Source of the DNA: Lachnospiraceae bacterium
GTDB taxonomy: Bacteria > Bacillota > Clostridia > Lachnospirales > Lachnospiraceae
Assembly (NCBI GenBank): GCA_029008875.1
Contig: JAQXJP010000042.1
Location: 18,582-82,581 of the forward strand
DNA: 64,000 bases
Reading direction: 5' to 3'
Shown piece by piece: positions 43,099 through 51,021 of this stretch. Under the pieces are notes generated by a model. It saw only the letters and a list, made by a program, of their open reading frames with translations, did not search any database and had not been told where the DNA came from. A program made the position numbers and the translations under genes. Numbering within the stretch: the stretch's first letter is position 1; each line of letters opens with the position of its first letter.

Positions 43099-44486
43099 CA
43101 GAGGAGATGACACAACGCAGGCGTGAGACCATGGATTTTACGCGGGGCAGTATTTTTCGGAAACTGCTGAAATTTATGCTTCCGATTCTGGGAGCGCTGA
43201 TTCTTCAGACTATGTACGGAGCGGTGGATATTTTGGTGGTGGGCTGGTTCGGAACAGGGAGCAGCATCTCCGCCGTGTCCACCGGAAGCAGCACCATCAA
43301 TATGGTGGTTTTCATTCTGAACGGGTTGGCCATGGGAGTCACAGTCCTGATGGGGCGCTATCTGGGGGAGGGCAATGAAAGGCGCTTAAGCAAAGTGGTG
43401 GGCGGAGCAATTCTGGTATTTTTGATTCTGTCAGCGGTGACCACCGTGTTATTGCTGGCTTTTTCCCCGGAGATTGCAAGGCTGATGCAAGCCCCGGAGG
43501 AAGCCATGGATGGAACCGTCCTTTACATTCGAATCTGTGGCGGAGGAATCGTCTTTATCATCGGATATAATCTGATCAGCAGCATTTTCCGTGGGATGGG
43601 GAATTCCAGGTTACCGCTGATTTTTGTGGGAATCGCCTGTGTGATCAATATCTTTTTGGATTTGTTGTTTGTGGCGGCATTTCGTATGGATGTGGCAGGC
43701 GCCGCGCTGGCGACGGTGATTGCCCAGGCTTTCAGCCTAATCATGTCCCTTGGGATGTGCAACAAAATACAGTTGCCCTTCTCCCTGCACCGGGAGGACA
43801 TCTGTTTTTCCCCTGAAATTGGCAGGTTCCTGTGGATGGGACTCCCCATTGCATTCCAGGAATTGCTGACACAGTTTTCCTTTCTGTGTCTTCTGGCATT
43901 TGTCAACGGAATGGGCTCTACGGAGGCGATACGGCTGGCCTCCTCCTCCGGGTATGGAATCGCCAACAAGGTCACCGCGATTGTTATGCTGGTGCCCGCG
44001 GCACTGATGCAGTCCATGTCCTCCTTCATCGCCCAAAACGTGGGAGCGGGGAAGGAGCGGCGCGCACAGAAGGCCATGGGTTACGGGATGCTGATCGGAG
44101 GAGGAATCGGTGTGCTGATGACCTTCGCCGCATTTTTCTTCGGGCGGGAGCTGGCTGCAATCTTTACGCCGGATGCCGTATACCAGTTGAAGGCTGCCGA
44201 ATATCTGCAGGGATTTAGTCTGGAGGCCATTCTTACCTCAGTTTTGTTTTCGTTTATCGGATATTATAACGGGCACAATCAGACCCTGTTTGTCCTGTTT
44301 CAGGGGACGTTGCAGTCCTTTTTGGTTCGCCTTCCCGTGGCGTATATCATGTCGAAAATGTTTACCGATTCCCTGGTGTACATAGGTGCTGCGGCCCCGG
44401 CTGCCACGGTGTTTGGAATCATCATCAATTTGATTTATTTTCAGATATATACCGGGAAACTGAAAAAGTTGGAGGTTGAGGGATGA
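43095..44486 (+). CDS. MATE-family efflux transporter
   Basis: A 463-residue protein with twelve membrane helices of the MATE family: KLLKFMLPILGALILQTMYGAVDILVVGWF at the start, then NGLAMGVTVLMGRYLGEGN and the mirrored second half AFQELLTQFSFLCLLAFVNGMGS, SSFIAQNVGAGKERRAQKAMGYG. It exports cationic compounds using Na+ or H+. AAGGAG before the overlapping ATG supports this start. It sits inside the lipid-turnover operon. Confidence 0.93.
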   Translation: MTEEMTQRRRETMDFTRGSIFRKLLKFMLPILGALILQTMYGAVDILVVGWFGTGSSISAVSTGSSTINMVVFILNGLAMGVTVLMGRYLGEGNERRLSKVVGGAILVFLILSAVTTVLLLAFSPEIARLMQAPEEAMDGTVLYIRICGGGIVFIIGYNLISSIFRGMGNSRLPLIFVGIACVINIFLDLLFVAAFRMDVAGAALATVIAQAFSLIMSLGMCNKIQLPFSLHREDICFSPEIGRFLWMGLPIAFQELLTQFSFLCLLAFVNGMGSTEAIRLASSSGYGIANKVTAIVMLVPAALMQSMSSFIAQNVGAGKERRAQKAMGYGMLIGGGIGVLMTFAAFFFGRELAAIFTPDAVYQLKAAEYLQGFSLEAILTSVLFSFIGYYNGHNQTLFVLFQGTLQSFLVRLPVAYIMSKMFTDSLVYIGAAAPAATVFGIIINLIYFQIYTGKLKKLEVEG

Positions 44487-45562
44487 AAAAAGGCATTTTA
44501 TTCCTATTGAAAGGAATCGGGATTCTGCTTCTGGCGTTTGTGGTGGTGTTTATAGCAATCATCGGAGTTTTGACAGTTACCGAGTATAAGCCGGAGGATG
44601 TGGAAGAACTTGCCCTGCAAGGGGAGAGTACTTCCGGGGTGACACCGGGGGAAACCCTCACCGTGATGACGTGGAATATCGGTTACGGAGCCTTGGGCGA
44701 GAACGCGGACTTCTTCATGGACGGTGGAAGTCATGTGAGCACGGCGGACGAGGAAGAGGTCTATCACAATCTGGATGGAATCCTTGAGACTGTGGCCGGG
44801 GCGAATCCGGACATCGTGCTCTTCCAGGAGGTGGACAGAAAGGCCAAGAGATCCCATTTTATCGACGAGGAAGCCTATCTGTACAGCATGTCCGGAATGG
44901 ATGGGATGGAGAGCTTCGCCTACAATTACAAGACCCTGTATGTGCCTTATCCCATTCCGACTATAGGCAGAGTGGAGGCAGGGCTCATGACGTTGAGTAG
45001 GTATCAGGTGGACAGCGCCCGGAGAATTCAGCTCCCCTGTCCTTTTTCCTATCCGGTTCGCCTGGCCAATTTGAAGAGATGCCTCATGGTGGACCGAATT
45101 CCGGTGGAGGGAAGTGACAAGGAACTTGTGGTGGTAAATCTGCACCTGGAAGCATATGATTCAGGGGAGGGAAAAATCGCACAGACTGCCATGCTCAAGG
45201 AACTGCTGACTACGGAGGCGGAAAAAGGGAATTACGTCATCGCAGGCGGCGACTTCAACCAGACTTTTTCCAACGTGGACACCGGCATGTACCCTACCGT
45301 TTCCGATGAGATGTGGGTGCCGGGGAAAATCGATGTGAGTGAGTTCGGAAACTCTTTGGAGTTTGTGGCGGACAATTCTGTCCCCACCTGCAGGTCTCTG
45401 GATCGGCCATACGCGGGAAGTGATAGAGAAAACTTTCAATATTATATGATTGACGGATTTATTGTGTCCTCCAACGTAAATGTTGAGACAATTGAAACCC
45501 TGAATGGGGAATTTGTATTCACAGATCACAATCCGGTAGTTTTGAAGGTGACTTTGGACTAA
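44483..45562 (+). CDS. Membrane-anchored endonuclease/exonuclease/phosphatase-fold hydrolase
   Basis: A 359-residue EEP-superfamily protein. One N-terminal helix (ILFLLKGIGILLLAFVVVFIAIIGVL) anchors a surface domain with MTWNIGYG, FQEVDRKAKRS (metal Glu), VNLHLEAYD, AGGDFNQTF and FTDHNPVVLKV (catalytic Asp-His). The fold includes sphingomyelinases, inositol-phosphatases and nucleases; given the location outside the membrane and the neighbouring GDPD and lysophospholipase genes, a phospholipid or phosphodiester substrate is most plausible. It overlaps the MATE stop by four bases. Confidence 0.85.
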   Translation: MKKGILFLLKGIGILLLAFVVVFIAIIGVLTVTEYKPEDVEELALQGESTSGVTPGETLTVMTWNIGYGALGENADFFMDGGSHVSTADEEEVYHNLDGILETVAGANPDIVLFQEVDRKAKRSHFIDEEAYLYSMSGMDGMESFAYNYKTLYVPYPIPTIGRVEAGLMTLSRYQVDSARRIQLPCPFSYPVRLANLKRCLMVDRIPVEGSDKELVVVNLHLEAYDSGEGKIAQTAMLKELLTTEAEKGNYVIAGGDFNQTFSNVDTGMYPTVSDEMWVPGKIDVSEFGNSLEFVADNSVPTCRSLDRPYAGSDRENFQYYMIDGFIVSSNVNVETIETLNGEFVFTDHNPVVLKVTLD

Positions 45563-45702
45563 CCGATTTTGCCTTTTTCGTCAAGTAGTATTTTCAACCA
45601 AAAGGATAATTACTTTTTGGTGGAATTGACTTATAGCCTTTAACCACAACATATTGTATAATTACATTCGGTTGGAAACAAAACATTGTTAGGAGTGTAG
45701 TT

Positions 45703-45879
45703 ATGTCAGACGAAGTATTAGATGAAGTAATGATTAAGGGAACTTGCAAGGGAAAGGCGGAAGCGATTGTGAACTGCCAGTGCAATATCGAGAGTGCACC
45801 CAGCAGATGCGACCAAGCGGAACATTGCATGTTCTATTCTTATTATAAGTGCAGTAAGCAGTGGAAGAGATTGGCGTAG
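45703..45879 (+). CDS. Small cysteine-rich protein (58 residues)
   Basis: An AGGAG site 7 bases before the ATG and a TATAAT at 45657-45662 support expression. The 58 residues include six cysteines (positions about 15, 25, 27, 36, 42, 50), in the contexts GTCKGK, NCQCN, SRCDQ, EHCMFYSYYKCSKQW. There is no signal peptide. A metal-binding or Fe-S role is possible. I do not recognise a named family. It stands alone between the EEP hydrolase and a terminator. Confidence 0.65.
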   Translation: MSDEVLDEVMIKGTCKGKAEAIVNCQCNIESAPSRCDQAEHCMFYSYYKCSKQWKRLA

Positions 45880-45918
45880 GGGACGCCGGTCTACAAATGT
45901 ATAAGCTTTTTAGGAGAA

Positions 45919-45956
45919 GGGACTTCTGTCCATCGAGGGTGATGGACAGGGGTCTT
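45919..45956 (+). terminator. Terminator after the Cys-rich gene
   Basis: CTGTCCATC pairs with GATGGACAG around GAGGGT, extended by GGAC/GTC, followed by TTTT. Confidence 0.7.
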
Positions 45957-45978
45957 TTACACTTTTTGAGGATATTTT

Positions 45979-46458
45979 ATGACAAAAATTCTTGTGTTAA
46001 GTGATTCCCATGGAAATGTTAATAATATGGTGATCGCGGTAAAGGAAACGAAACCGGATATGATTTTTCATCTGGGAGATTGCTGGTCCGACGCCGTGAC
46101 GCTTCACAAGCAGTACCCGGATATCACGATGGTTCAGGTTCCGGGAAACTGCGACTGTGTCATGGAACCGTCGGAGCGTCTTCTGGAGATGGAAGGGGTA
46201 AAGCTGTTGCTATGCCACGGTCATGCCTACAATGTGAAGTCGTCCCTGCTGTCCTTGGAGTATGCGGCCAGGGAAAAGCAGGTGGATATTGCCCTGTACG
46301 GACACACCCACGCGGTGGGGATGGATTGGAACAACGGGGTTCGTTTGTATAATCCGGGCAGCATTGGAGCTCCGCGCTTCAACAATCCGGCTGCATACGG
46401 GGTGCTCACTCTGGATCAGGAGTCAAATTTGATTGATTTTCAAGCGAAAATTATTTGA
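45979..46458 (+). CDS. YfcE/MJ0936-type metallophosphoesterase
   Basis: A 159-residue calcineurin-like phosphodiesterase with all metal motifs: LSDSHGN, LGDCWSD, PGNCD, CHGHAYNV and GHTHAVG, followed by YNPGSIGAPR. Family members hydrolyse phosphodiesters of unclear physiological identity. The promoter of aspartate kinase overlaps its stop codon, so the two are separately expressed. Confidence 0.9.
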   Translation: MTKILVLSDSHGNVNNMVIAVKETKPDMIFHLGDCWSDAVTLHKQYPDITMVQVPGNCDCVMEPSERLLEMEGVKLLLCHGHAYNVKSSLLSLEYAAREKQVDIALYGHTHAVGMDWNNGVRLYNPGSIGAPRFNNPAAYGVLTLDQESNLIDFQAKII

Positions 46459-46483
46459 CGGATAGGTGCTTGCGCTGTATAAT
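46455..46483 (+). promoter_or_regulatory. Promoter of aspartate kinase
   Basis: TTGACG at 46455-46460, a 17-base spacer and TATAAT at 46478-46483. The -35 overlaps the stop of the preceding gene. Confidence 0.85.
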
Positions 46484-46521
46484 GTCGGCGTATGTATCAA
46501 AATTTTGAGGAGCAAAAGACG

Positions 46522-47841
46522 ATGGTTAAGGTAGTAAAATTTGGTGGAAGTTCTCTTGCCAGTGCAGAGCAGTTTATGAAGGTGGGAGATATCATCCGAG
46601 CAGATAAAGCGAGAAGATATGTGGTTCCCAGTGCACCGGGAAAACGCAATTCCAAGGATACGAAGGTGACCGACATGCTCTATGCATGTTATGCGCTTGC
46701 GGAGGAGGGCAAGGATTTCCGTGTGCCGCTCATGAAGATTAAGGATCGATATGATTCCATTATTAACGGTCTTCAGCTGAAGACATCTCTGGATGAGGAA
46801 TTCAAGATTATTTCCGAGATGTTCAAAAAGAAAGCGGGATCCGACTACGCTGCTTCCCGCGGAGAGTACCTGAACGGTATCATTATGGCTGACTACCTTG
46901 GCTATGAGTTTATAGATTCCGCAACCGTCATCTTCTTTGATGAGAACGGCAACTTTGATGCGGATAAGACAGATAAAGTGTTGTCTGAAAAACTTGCAAA
47001 TATTGAAAATGCTGTTATTCCGGGATTCTACGGATCTCTTCCGGACGGAACTGTACACACCTTCTCAAGGGGAGGCTCCGATATTACCGGTTCCATCGTT
47101 GCAAAAGCGTCCCGGGCAAGCATTTATGAAAACTGGACGGATGTATCCGGTTGTCTGGTTGCGGATCCGCGCATTGTGCCAAACCCGGAACCGATTCGTG
47201 TGATTACCTACCGCGAGCTTCGCGAGTTATCCTACATGGGAGCTTCCGTATTGCACGAGGATGCAATTTTCCCGGTGCGCAAGGCGGGAATCCCCATCAA
47301 TATTCGAAACACAAACGACCCGGAAGCGGAAGGAACCATGATTGTGGAGAGCACCTGCCAGAAGCCGGACTTTACCATCACCGGTATTGCCGGCAAGAAG
47401 GGCTTTGTTGCGGTAAATATCGATAAGGACATGATGAATGCGGAGGTTGGTTTCTGCCGTAAGGCGTTGGAAGCATTTGAGGAAAATGGAATCTCCATCG
47501 AGCATATGCCTTCCGGTATCGATACTATGACCGTGTTTGTTCATCAGGCGGAGTTTGAGGGAAAAGAGCAACAGGTGGTAAGCTCCCTCCGCAGACTGGC
47601 AGCTCCGGATGTGATTGATTTGGAGGCGGATTTGGCCTTGATTGCGGTTGTGGGACGAGGAATGAAGTCTGCCCGCGGTACTGCCGGAAGAATTTTCTCT
47701 GCACTTGCTCATGCCAACATTAACGTTCGTATGATTGACCAGGGCTCCTCCGAATTGAATATCATCATCGGAGTCAGCAATGATGACTTTGAGAGGGCAA
47801 TCACTGCAATTTATGATATTTTTGTGGAAACTCGCTTATAA
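46522..47841 (+). CDS. lysC: Aspartate kinase
   Basis: A 439-residue aspartokinase: KVVKFGGSSLASAEQ at the start, GSDYAASRGEYLNGIIMADYLG, TFSRGGSDITGSIVAKAS, and two ACT domains at the C-terminus (GFVAVNIDKDMMNAEVGF; LIAVVGRGMKSARGTAGRIFSAL). It makes aspartyl-phosphate for lysine, threonine, methionine and diaminopimelate/dipicolinate. The start at 46522 is set by GAGGAG nine bases upstream; an ATG at 46492 lies almost at the predicted transcription start. The dipicolinate synthase genes lie 1.7 kb downstream. The symbol is generic; the paralogue is unknown. Confidence 0.9.
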   Translation: MVKVVKFGGSSLASAEQFMKVGDIIRADKARRYVVPSAPGKRNSKDTKVTDMLYACYALAEEGKDFRVPLMKIKDRYDSIINGLQLKTSLDEEFKIISEMFKKKAGSDYAASRGEYLNGIIMADYLGYEFIDSATVIFFDENGNFDADKTDKVLSEKLANIENAVIPGFYGSLPDGTVHTFSRGGSDITGSIVAKASRASIYENWTDVSGCLVADPRIVPNPEPIRVITYRELRELSYMGASVLHEDAIFPVRKAGIPINIRNTNDPEAEGTMIVESTCQKPDFTITGIAGKKGFVAVNIDKDMMNAEVGFCRKALEAFEENGISIEHMPSGIDTMTVFVHQAEFEGKEQQVVSSLRRLAAPDVIDLEADLALIAVVGRGMKSARGTAGRIFSALAHANINVRMIDQGSSELNIIIGVSNDDFERAITAIYDIFVETRL

Positions 47842-47893
47842 ATATGAAATTTTTGTAATATCCCAAGATTGCGGATAATGCGGCGGGAGAAGG

Positions 47894-47923
47894 GGAAGGC
47901 TGTGGAAACGGCCTTCTTTTTTT
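47894..47923 (+). terminator. Terminator after aspartate kinase
   Basis: GAAGGCT pairs with GGCCTTC around GTGGAAAC, followed by a T run. Confidence 0.75.
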
Positions 47924-47944
47924 GCGCTTTGGGGCATGGAATTA

Positions 47945-47973
47945 TTGAAAAAAGAGGATTTTGCATATATAAT
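47945..47973 (+). promoter_or_regulatory. Promoter of membrane chemoreceptor
   Basis: TTGAAA at 47945-47950, a 17-base spacer and TATAAT at 47968-47973. Confidence 0.85.
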
Positions 47974-48020
47974 TTTTCCTATAAGAGGTGGACAAATGTC
48001 ATAGAAATGGGGGAGTGAAT

Positions 48021-49499
48021 ATGAATCACGAAGAAATGGTTCGAAGCAAAAATAAAATTCTTGTGGTAGCCCTTGCGGCAAGTATTATTTTGCGTTGTAT
48101 CGTGAATGCAGTGACATTGGATGTGGGCAGTGTGATTGTTCCGGGAATTGCAGGCTTGGTCATTGTAGGCATTATGGCGCTTCTTGCGTGGAAGCTAAAA
48201 AACCCGGTGGTGGTAGAATACCTGATGGTGGTGGTCTTTTCCGCATTGGCCATCATGTGTATGGTAATGTTTCCGTGCACCACCAATATTCTCATGCTTT
48301 TCCTGGCAATTTTTATGGTGGTAATCTATGAGGATATTATTCCCATCGTGTTGCAATGCCTGATCAGTGCGGTATGCTTTGTTATTTTCTACAAATTGTA
48401 TCATGAGCGATTGCAGGAGACCTGGTCCACAGATGCACTTGTTATGTGTATTGTGTATATTATTTCCGGAATGTTTGTCTTTTCCGCCATGAGCTATCTC
48501 TCCAAACGATCCTTCCAAATGATGGAGAATATGAACCGGGAAAGCGACCATGCAAAAAATAAAGCAGAGGGGCTGCTTGGAGAAATTGGCAAAAGCGTTG
48601 GTGTTCTTGGAACCACAAGCGGGAGAATTCAAGAGAGTGTCAAGACAACCCAGGAGATATCCAAGCAGATAGCAACGGCTGTGGATGACATTGCCCGTAG
48701 GGCGAATGAGGAGGTTGAGGCAACCGGAGAAATTCAGGAACGGGTGCAGGCCGGGGTAGAGCAAATAGCAAATATTGCGGAGGCGTCATCGCGCATGACG
48801 GAATCCTCCAAGCAGACATCCGGCACTGTGGAACAAAGTGTTATTCAGGTGGCGGACTTGCGGCGGCAGATGGAACACTTGAACAAAAAAATGAATGAGA
48901 TAACCCAATCGATTATTCGGCTAAGTCAAGAGAATGAACACATTATAGAAATCCTTGGGACGTTGGATAATATCACTTCCCAGACGAACCTTCTCTCGCT
49001 GAATGCGTCCATTGAGGCGGCTCGAGCGGGAGAACAGGGAAAGGGATTTGCCGTTGTGGCAACGGAAATCCGGAATTTATCGGAATCATCAAAACAATTT
49101 ACGGAACAGATTCATGATATTTTGGATGGAGTTCATGAAATGACGGAAGTTGTTCAAGAAGAGATGAATAATGGGCAGACCTCTTTGGAGGAATGTAATT
49201 CCTATATGAATGAGGTGGAAGCGACCTTCCATCAAATTGCAACCAATACCGAGTCCGTATTGGAGCAGTCCAGATTGATAGAAGAGCGTTCGGCACAACT
49301 GGATGAACTGATGAATCATACCTTGAACCGGACAAATGCAATATCCGACAGCGTGGCCTCTACCTCCGCTGCCATGGAGGAGATATCCTCCAGCATTACG
49401 GAGTTATACAGCAACATTGACAACGTTGTTGTGGGGTATCATGACATCAATTCCATAACCGGTTCTCTGCTGGAAGCATCACAAAAGGAAGAAACTTAG
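48021..49499 (+). CDS. Methyl-accepting chemotaxis protein with polytopic membrane sensor
   Basis: A 492-residue chemoreceptor without a periplasmic sensor. Residues about 10-165 form about six membrane helices; a cytoplasmic coiled coil follows with the tip [32 protein letters not shown] at about 320-350. No HAMP domain is obvious. Such receptors may sense membrane state or intracellular cues. The start at 48021 (MNHEEMVRSKNK) is chosen for the GGGGGAG site; its own promoter and terminator make it a single gene. Confidence 0.88.
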   Translation: MNHEEMVRSKNKILVVALAASIILRCIVNAVTLDVGSVIVPGIAGLVIVGIMALLAWKLKNPVVVEYLMVVVFSALAIMCMVMFPCTTNILMLFLAIFMVVIYEDIIPIVLQCLISAVCFVIFYKLYHERLQETWSTDALVMCIVYIISGMFVFSAMSYLSKRSFQMMENMNRESDHAKNKAEGLLGEIGKSVGVLGTTSGRIQESVKTTQEISKQIATAVDDIARRANEEVEATGEIQERVQAGVEQIANIAEASSRMTESSKQTSGTVEQSVIQVADLRRQMEHLNKKMNEITQSIIRLSQENEHIIEILGTLDNITSQTNLLSLNASIEAARAGEQGKGFAVVATEIRNLSESSKQFTEQIHDILDGVHEMTEVVQEEMNNGQTSLEECNSYMNEVEATFHQIATNTESVLEQSRLIEERSAQLDELMNHTLNRTNAISDSVASTSAAMEEISSSITELYSNIDNVVVGYHDINSITGSLLEASQKEET

Positions 49500-49503
49500 A
49501 AGA

Positions 49504-49530
49504 ACAATTCGGGCTCCCTTTCATATGATA
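49504..49530 (+). promoter_or_regulatory. Possible mother-cell sigma-K promoter of dpaA
   Basis: AC at 49504-49505, a 16-base spacer and CATATGATA (49522-49530) match the sigma-K pattern AC-N16-CATANNNTA. Start of transcription would fall near 49537, in the middle of the terminator hairpin. Dipicolinate synthase genes are sigma-K-controlled in Bacillus, so the match makes sense, though the motif is short. Confidence 0.5.
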
Positions 49531-49550
49531 TATGGAAGGGAGCGTTTTTT
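49513..49550 (+). terminator. Terminator of chemoreceptor gene overlapping the dpaA ribosome site
   Basis: GCTCCCTTTCATAT (49513-49526) pairs with ATATGGAAGGGAGC (49530-49543), a 14-pair stem with one T-G and a three-base loop, followed by TTTTTT. The ATG of dpaA comes immediately after at 49551, and the GGGAG of the right arm is its only ribosome site. Confidence 0.88.
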
Positions 49551-50408
49551 ATGGATTGGAATTTTGTTGTGCTGGACACGGATGCCAGACAGAGATATAT
49601 CTGCGATTATCTGCCGGGAAAAAAACAGTCCGTTGCCTGGAAGTCGGATTGCGAGGAAGAGGTCTGCATAGAATGGCTTAAGGCGGCGGACTGCATCATT
49701 CTTCCGACTCCGGTTGCGAAACTGGGAAAATATCAGGAACTTGAAGAAATGTTAAAGGCAAATTTAATAAAATGCAAAATGGTATTTGGCGGGGTTGTGA
49801 CACCCAAATGGGAATCCTGGTGTTCGGAGAGGAACATTCTGTGTTATGACCTGATGCGGGAGGAGACCGTGGCTCAGAAAAATGCGGCCATCACCGCGGA
49901 AGCCACCGTTGCGGAGATTTTGCAGAATTCCCTGTATTCCATCTCGGGGCAGAAAATCGTGGTGACGGGATACGGCCGCTGCGGAAGAACTGTCGCGAAT
50001 CTTCTGGCCGCCATGGGAGCGAAGGTGACTGTCCTGGCCCGTGGGGCGTGCGACAGAAAGAGAGCTAAGGCCGATGGCCACAATGCAGTAGATTTTTCTT
50101 ATGCCGCAGAGGAGGCGTACGGAACGAGAACCTTTGTGAATACGGTTCCCGCCCGGGTTATCACCGGAGCGCTGATCGGGGAGATGCATCCCAAAACACT
50201 GGTTGTGGATATCGCATCGGCTCCGGGGGGGTGCGATTTGGAAGCTGCAAAGGAATGCGACATCAAGGTCGTGCAGGCATTAGGACTTCCGGCAAGATAC
50301 ACAACAAAAAGCAGTGCAAAAGTGTTTGCAGATGCCATCTGTTCCAAAATGCTCCCGCACTTTATCAGGGAAGAGGAACATGCATGGACTTTTCAAATTA
50401 TACTATAG
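49551..50408 (+). CDS. dpaA: Dipicolinate synthase subunit A
   Basis: A 285-residue DpaA (SpoVFA) protein. The N-terminal domain contains LPTPVAK and GGVVTP; the NAD(P)-binding domain has VVTGYGRCGRTVANLLAAMGAKVTVLAR, and VDIASAPGGCD follows. With DpaB it converts dihydrodipicolinate-pathway product to dipicolinic acid in the mother cell during sporulation. Its ribosome site is the 3' arm of the upstream terminator. It overlaps dpaB by 25 bases. It is direct evidence that the organism, or its ancestor, makes endospores. Confidence 0.93.
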   Translation: MDWNFVVLDTDARQRYICDYLPGKKQSVAWKSDCEEEVCIEWLKAADCIILPTPVAKLGKYQELEEMLKANLIKCKMVFGGVVTPKWESWCSERNILCYDLMREETVAQKNAAITAEATVAEILQNSLYSISGQKIVVTGYGRCGRTVANLLAAMGAKVTVLARGACDRKRAKADGHNAVDFSYAAEEAYGTRTFVNTVPARVITGALIGEMHPKTLVVDIASAPGGCDLEAAKECDIKVVQALGLPARYTTKSSAKVFADAICSKMLPHFIREEEHAWTFQIIL

Positions 50409-50974
50409 GATACGGGATAACCGGTTCTTTTTGCACCTTTGCCAGGACGCGAAAAGCAGTGACCGAATTGGTTGCATTGGGTGCAAATGTCATTCCGATT
50501 TTTTCATATAACGCGCAAAATTTTGATACCAGATTCGGAAGTGCAAAGGATTTTGTGGACGAAATCTGTGAGATTACGCAGAATGAAGGGATCCGAACCA
50601 TCAATCAGGCGGAGCCCATCGGACCCAACAATTTTCTGGATGTGATGGTGATTGCGCCGTGTACGGGGAACACCGCGGCAAAGCTGTCCAACGGAATTAT
50701 CGACACCCCGGTGCTCATGGCTGCCAAGGCCCATATGAGGAACGGGAAACCGCTTGTAATCGCCATTTCCACAAATGATGGGCTGGGAATCAATTTCCGG
50801 AATATCGGTTCACTGATGAACATGAAAAATATATACTTTGTGCCGTTTGGACAGGATAACTGGAAGAGCAAACCAAATTCTTTGGTGGCGATGCTGGAAT
50901 TCCTTCCGGATACCATCGAGTGTGCTATGAAAGGGAGGCAGACGCAACCCATCATTCGCACATATTCCTCATAA
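50384..50974 (+). CDS. dpaB: Dipicolinate synthase subunit B
   Basis: A 196-residue flavoprotein-like subunit (SpoVFB): YTIGYGITGSFCTFART at the start, then GANVIPIFSYNAQ, NFLDVMVIAPCTGNTAAKLSNGIIDTPVLMAAKAHMRNGKPLVIAISTNDGLG and NIYFVPFGQDN, all normal for the family. The start at 50384 has AGAGGA upstream and overlaps dpaA. It forms the dipicolinate synthase complex with DpaA. Confidence 0.95.
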   Translation: MDFSNYTIGYGITGSFCTFARTRKAVTELVALGANVIPIFSYNAQNFDTRFGSAKDFVDEICEITQNEGIRTINQAEPIGPNNFLDVMVIAPCTGNTAAKLSNGIIDTPVLMAAKAHMRNGKPLVIAISTNDGLGINFRNIGSLMNMKNIYFVPFGQDNWKSKPNSLVAMLEFLPDTIECAMKGRQTQPIIRTYSS

Positions 50975-50975
50975 A

Positions 50976-51006
50976 GAGAGGGCTGTACTTGACAGCCCTC
51001 TTTTTG
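50976..51006 (+). terminator. Terminator after dpaAB
   Basis: AGAGGGCTGT pairs perfectly with ACAGCCCTCT around ACTTG, followed by T. Confidence 0.92.
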
Positions 51007-51021
51007 ATGCAGCAGATGAGG

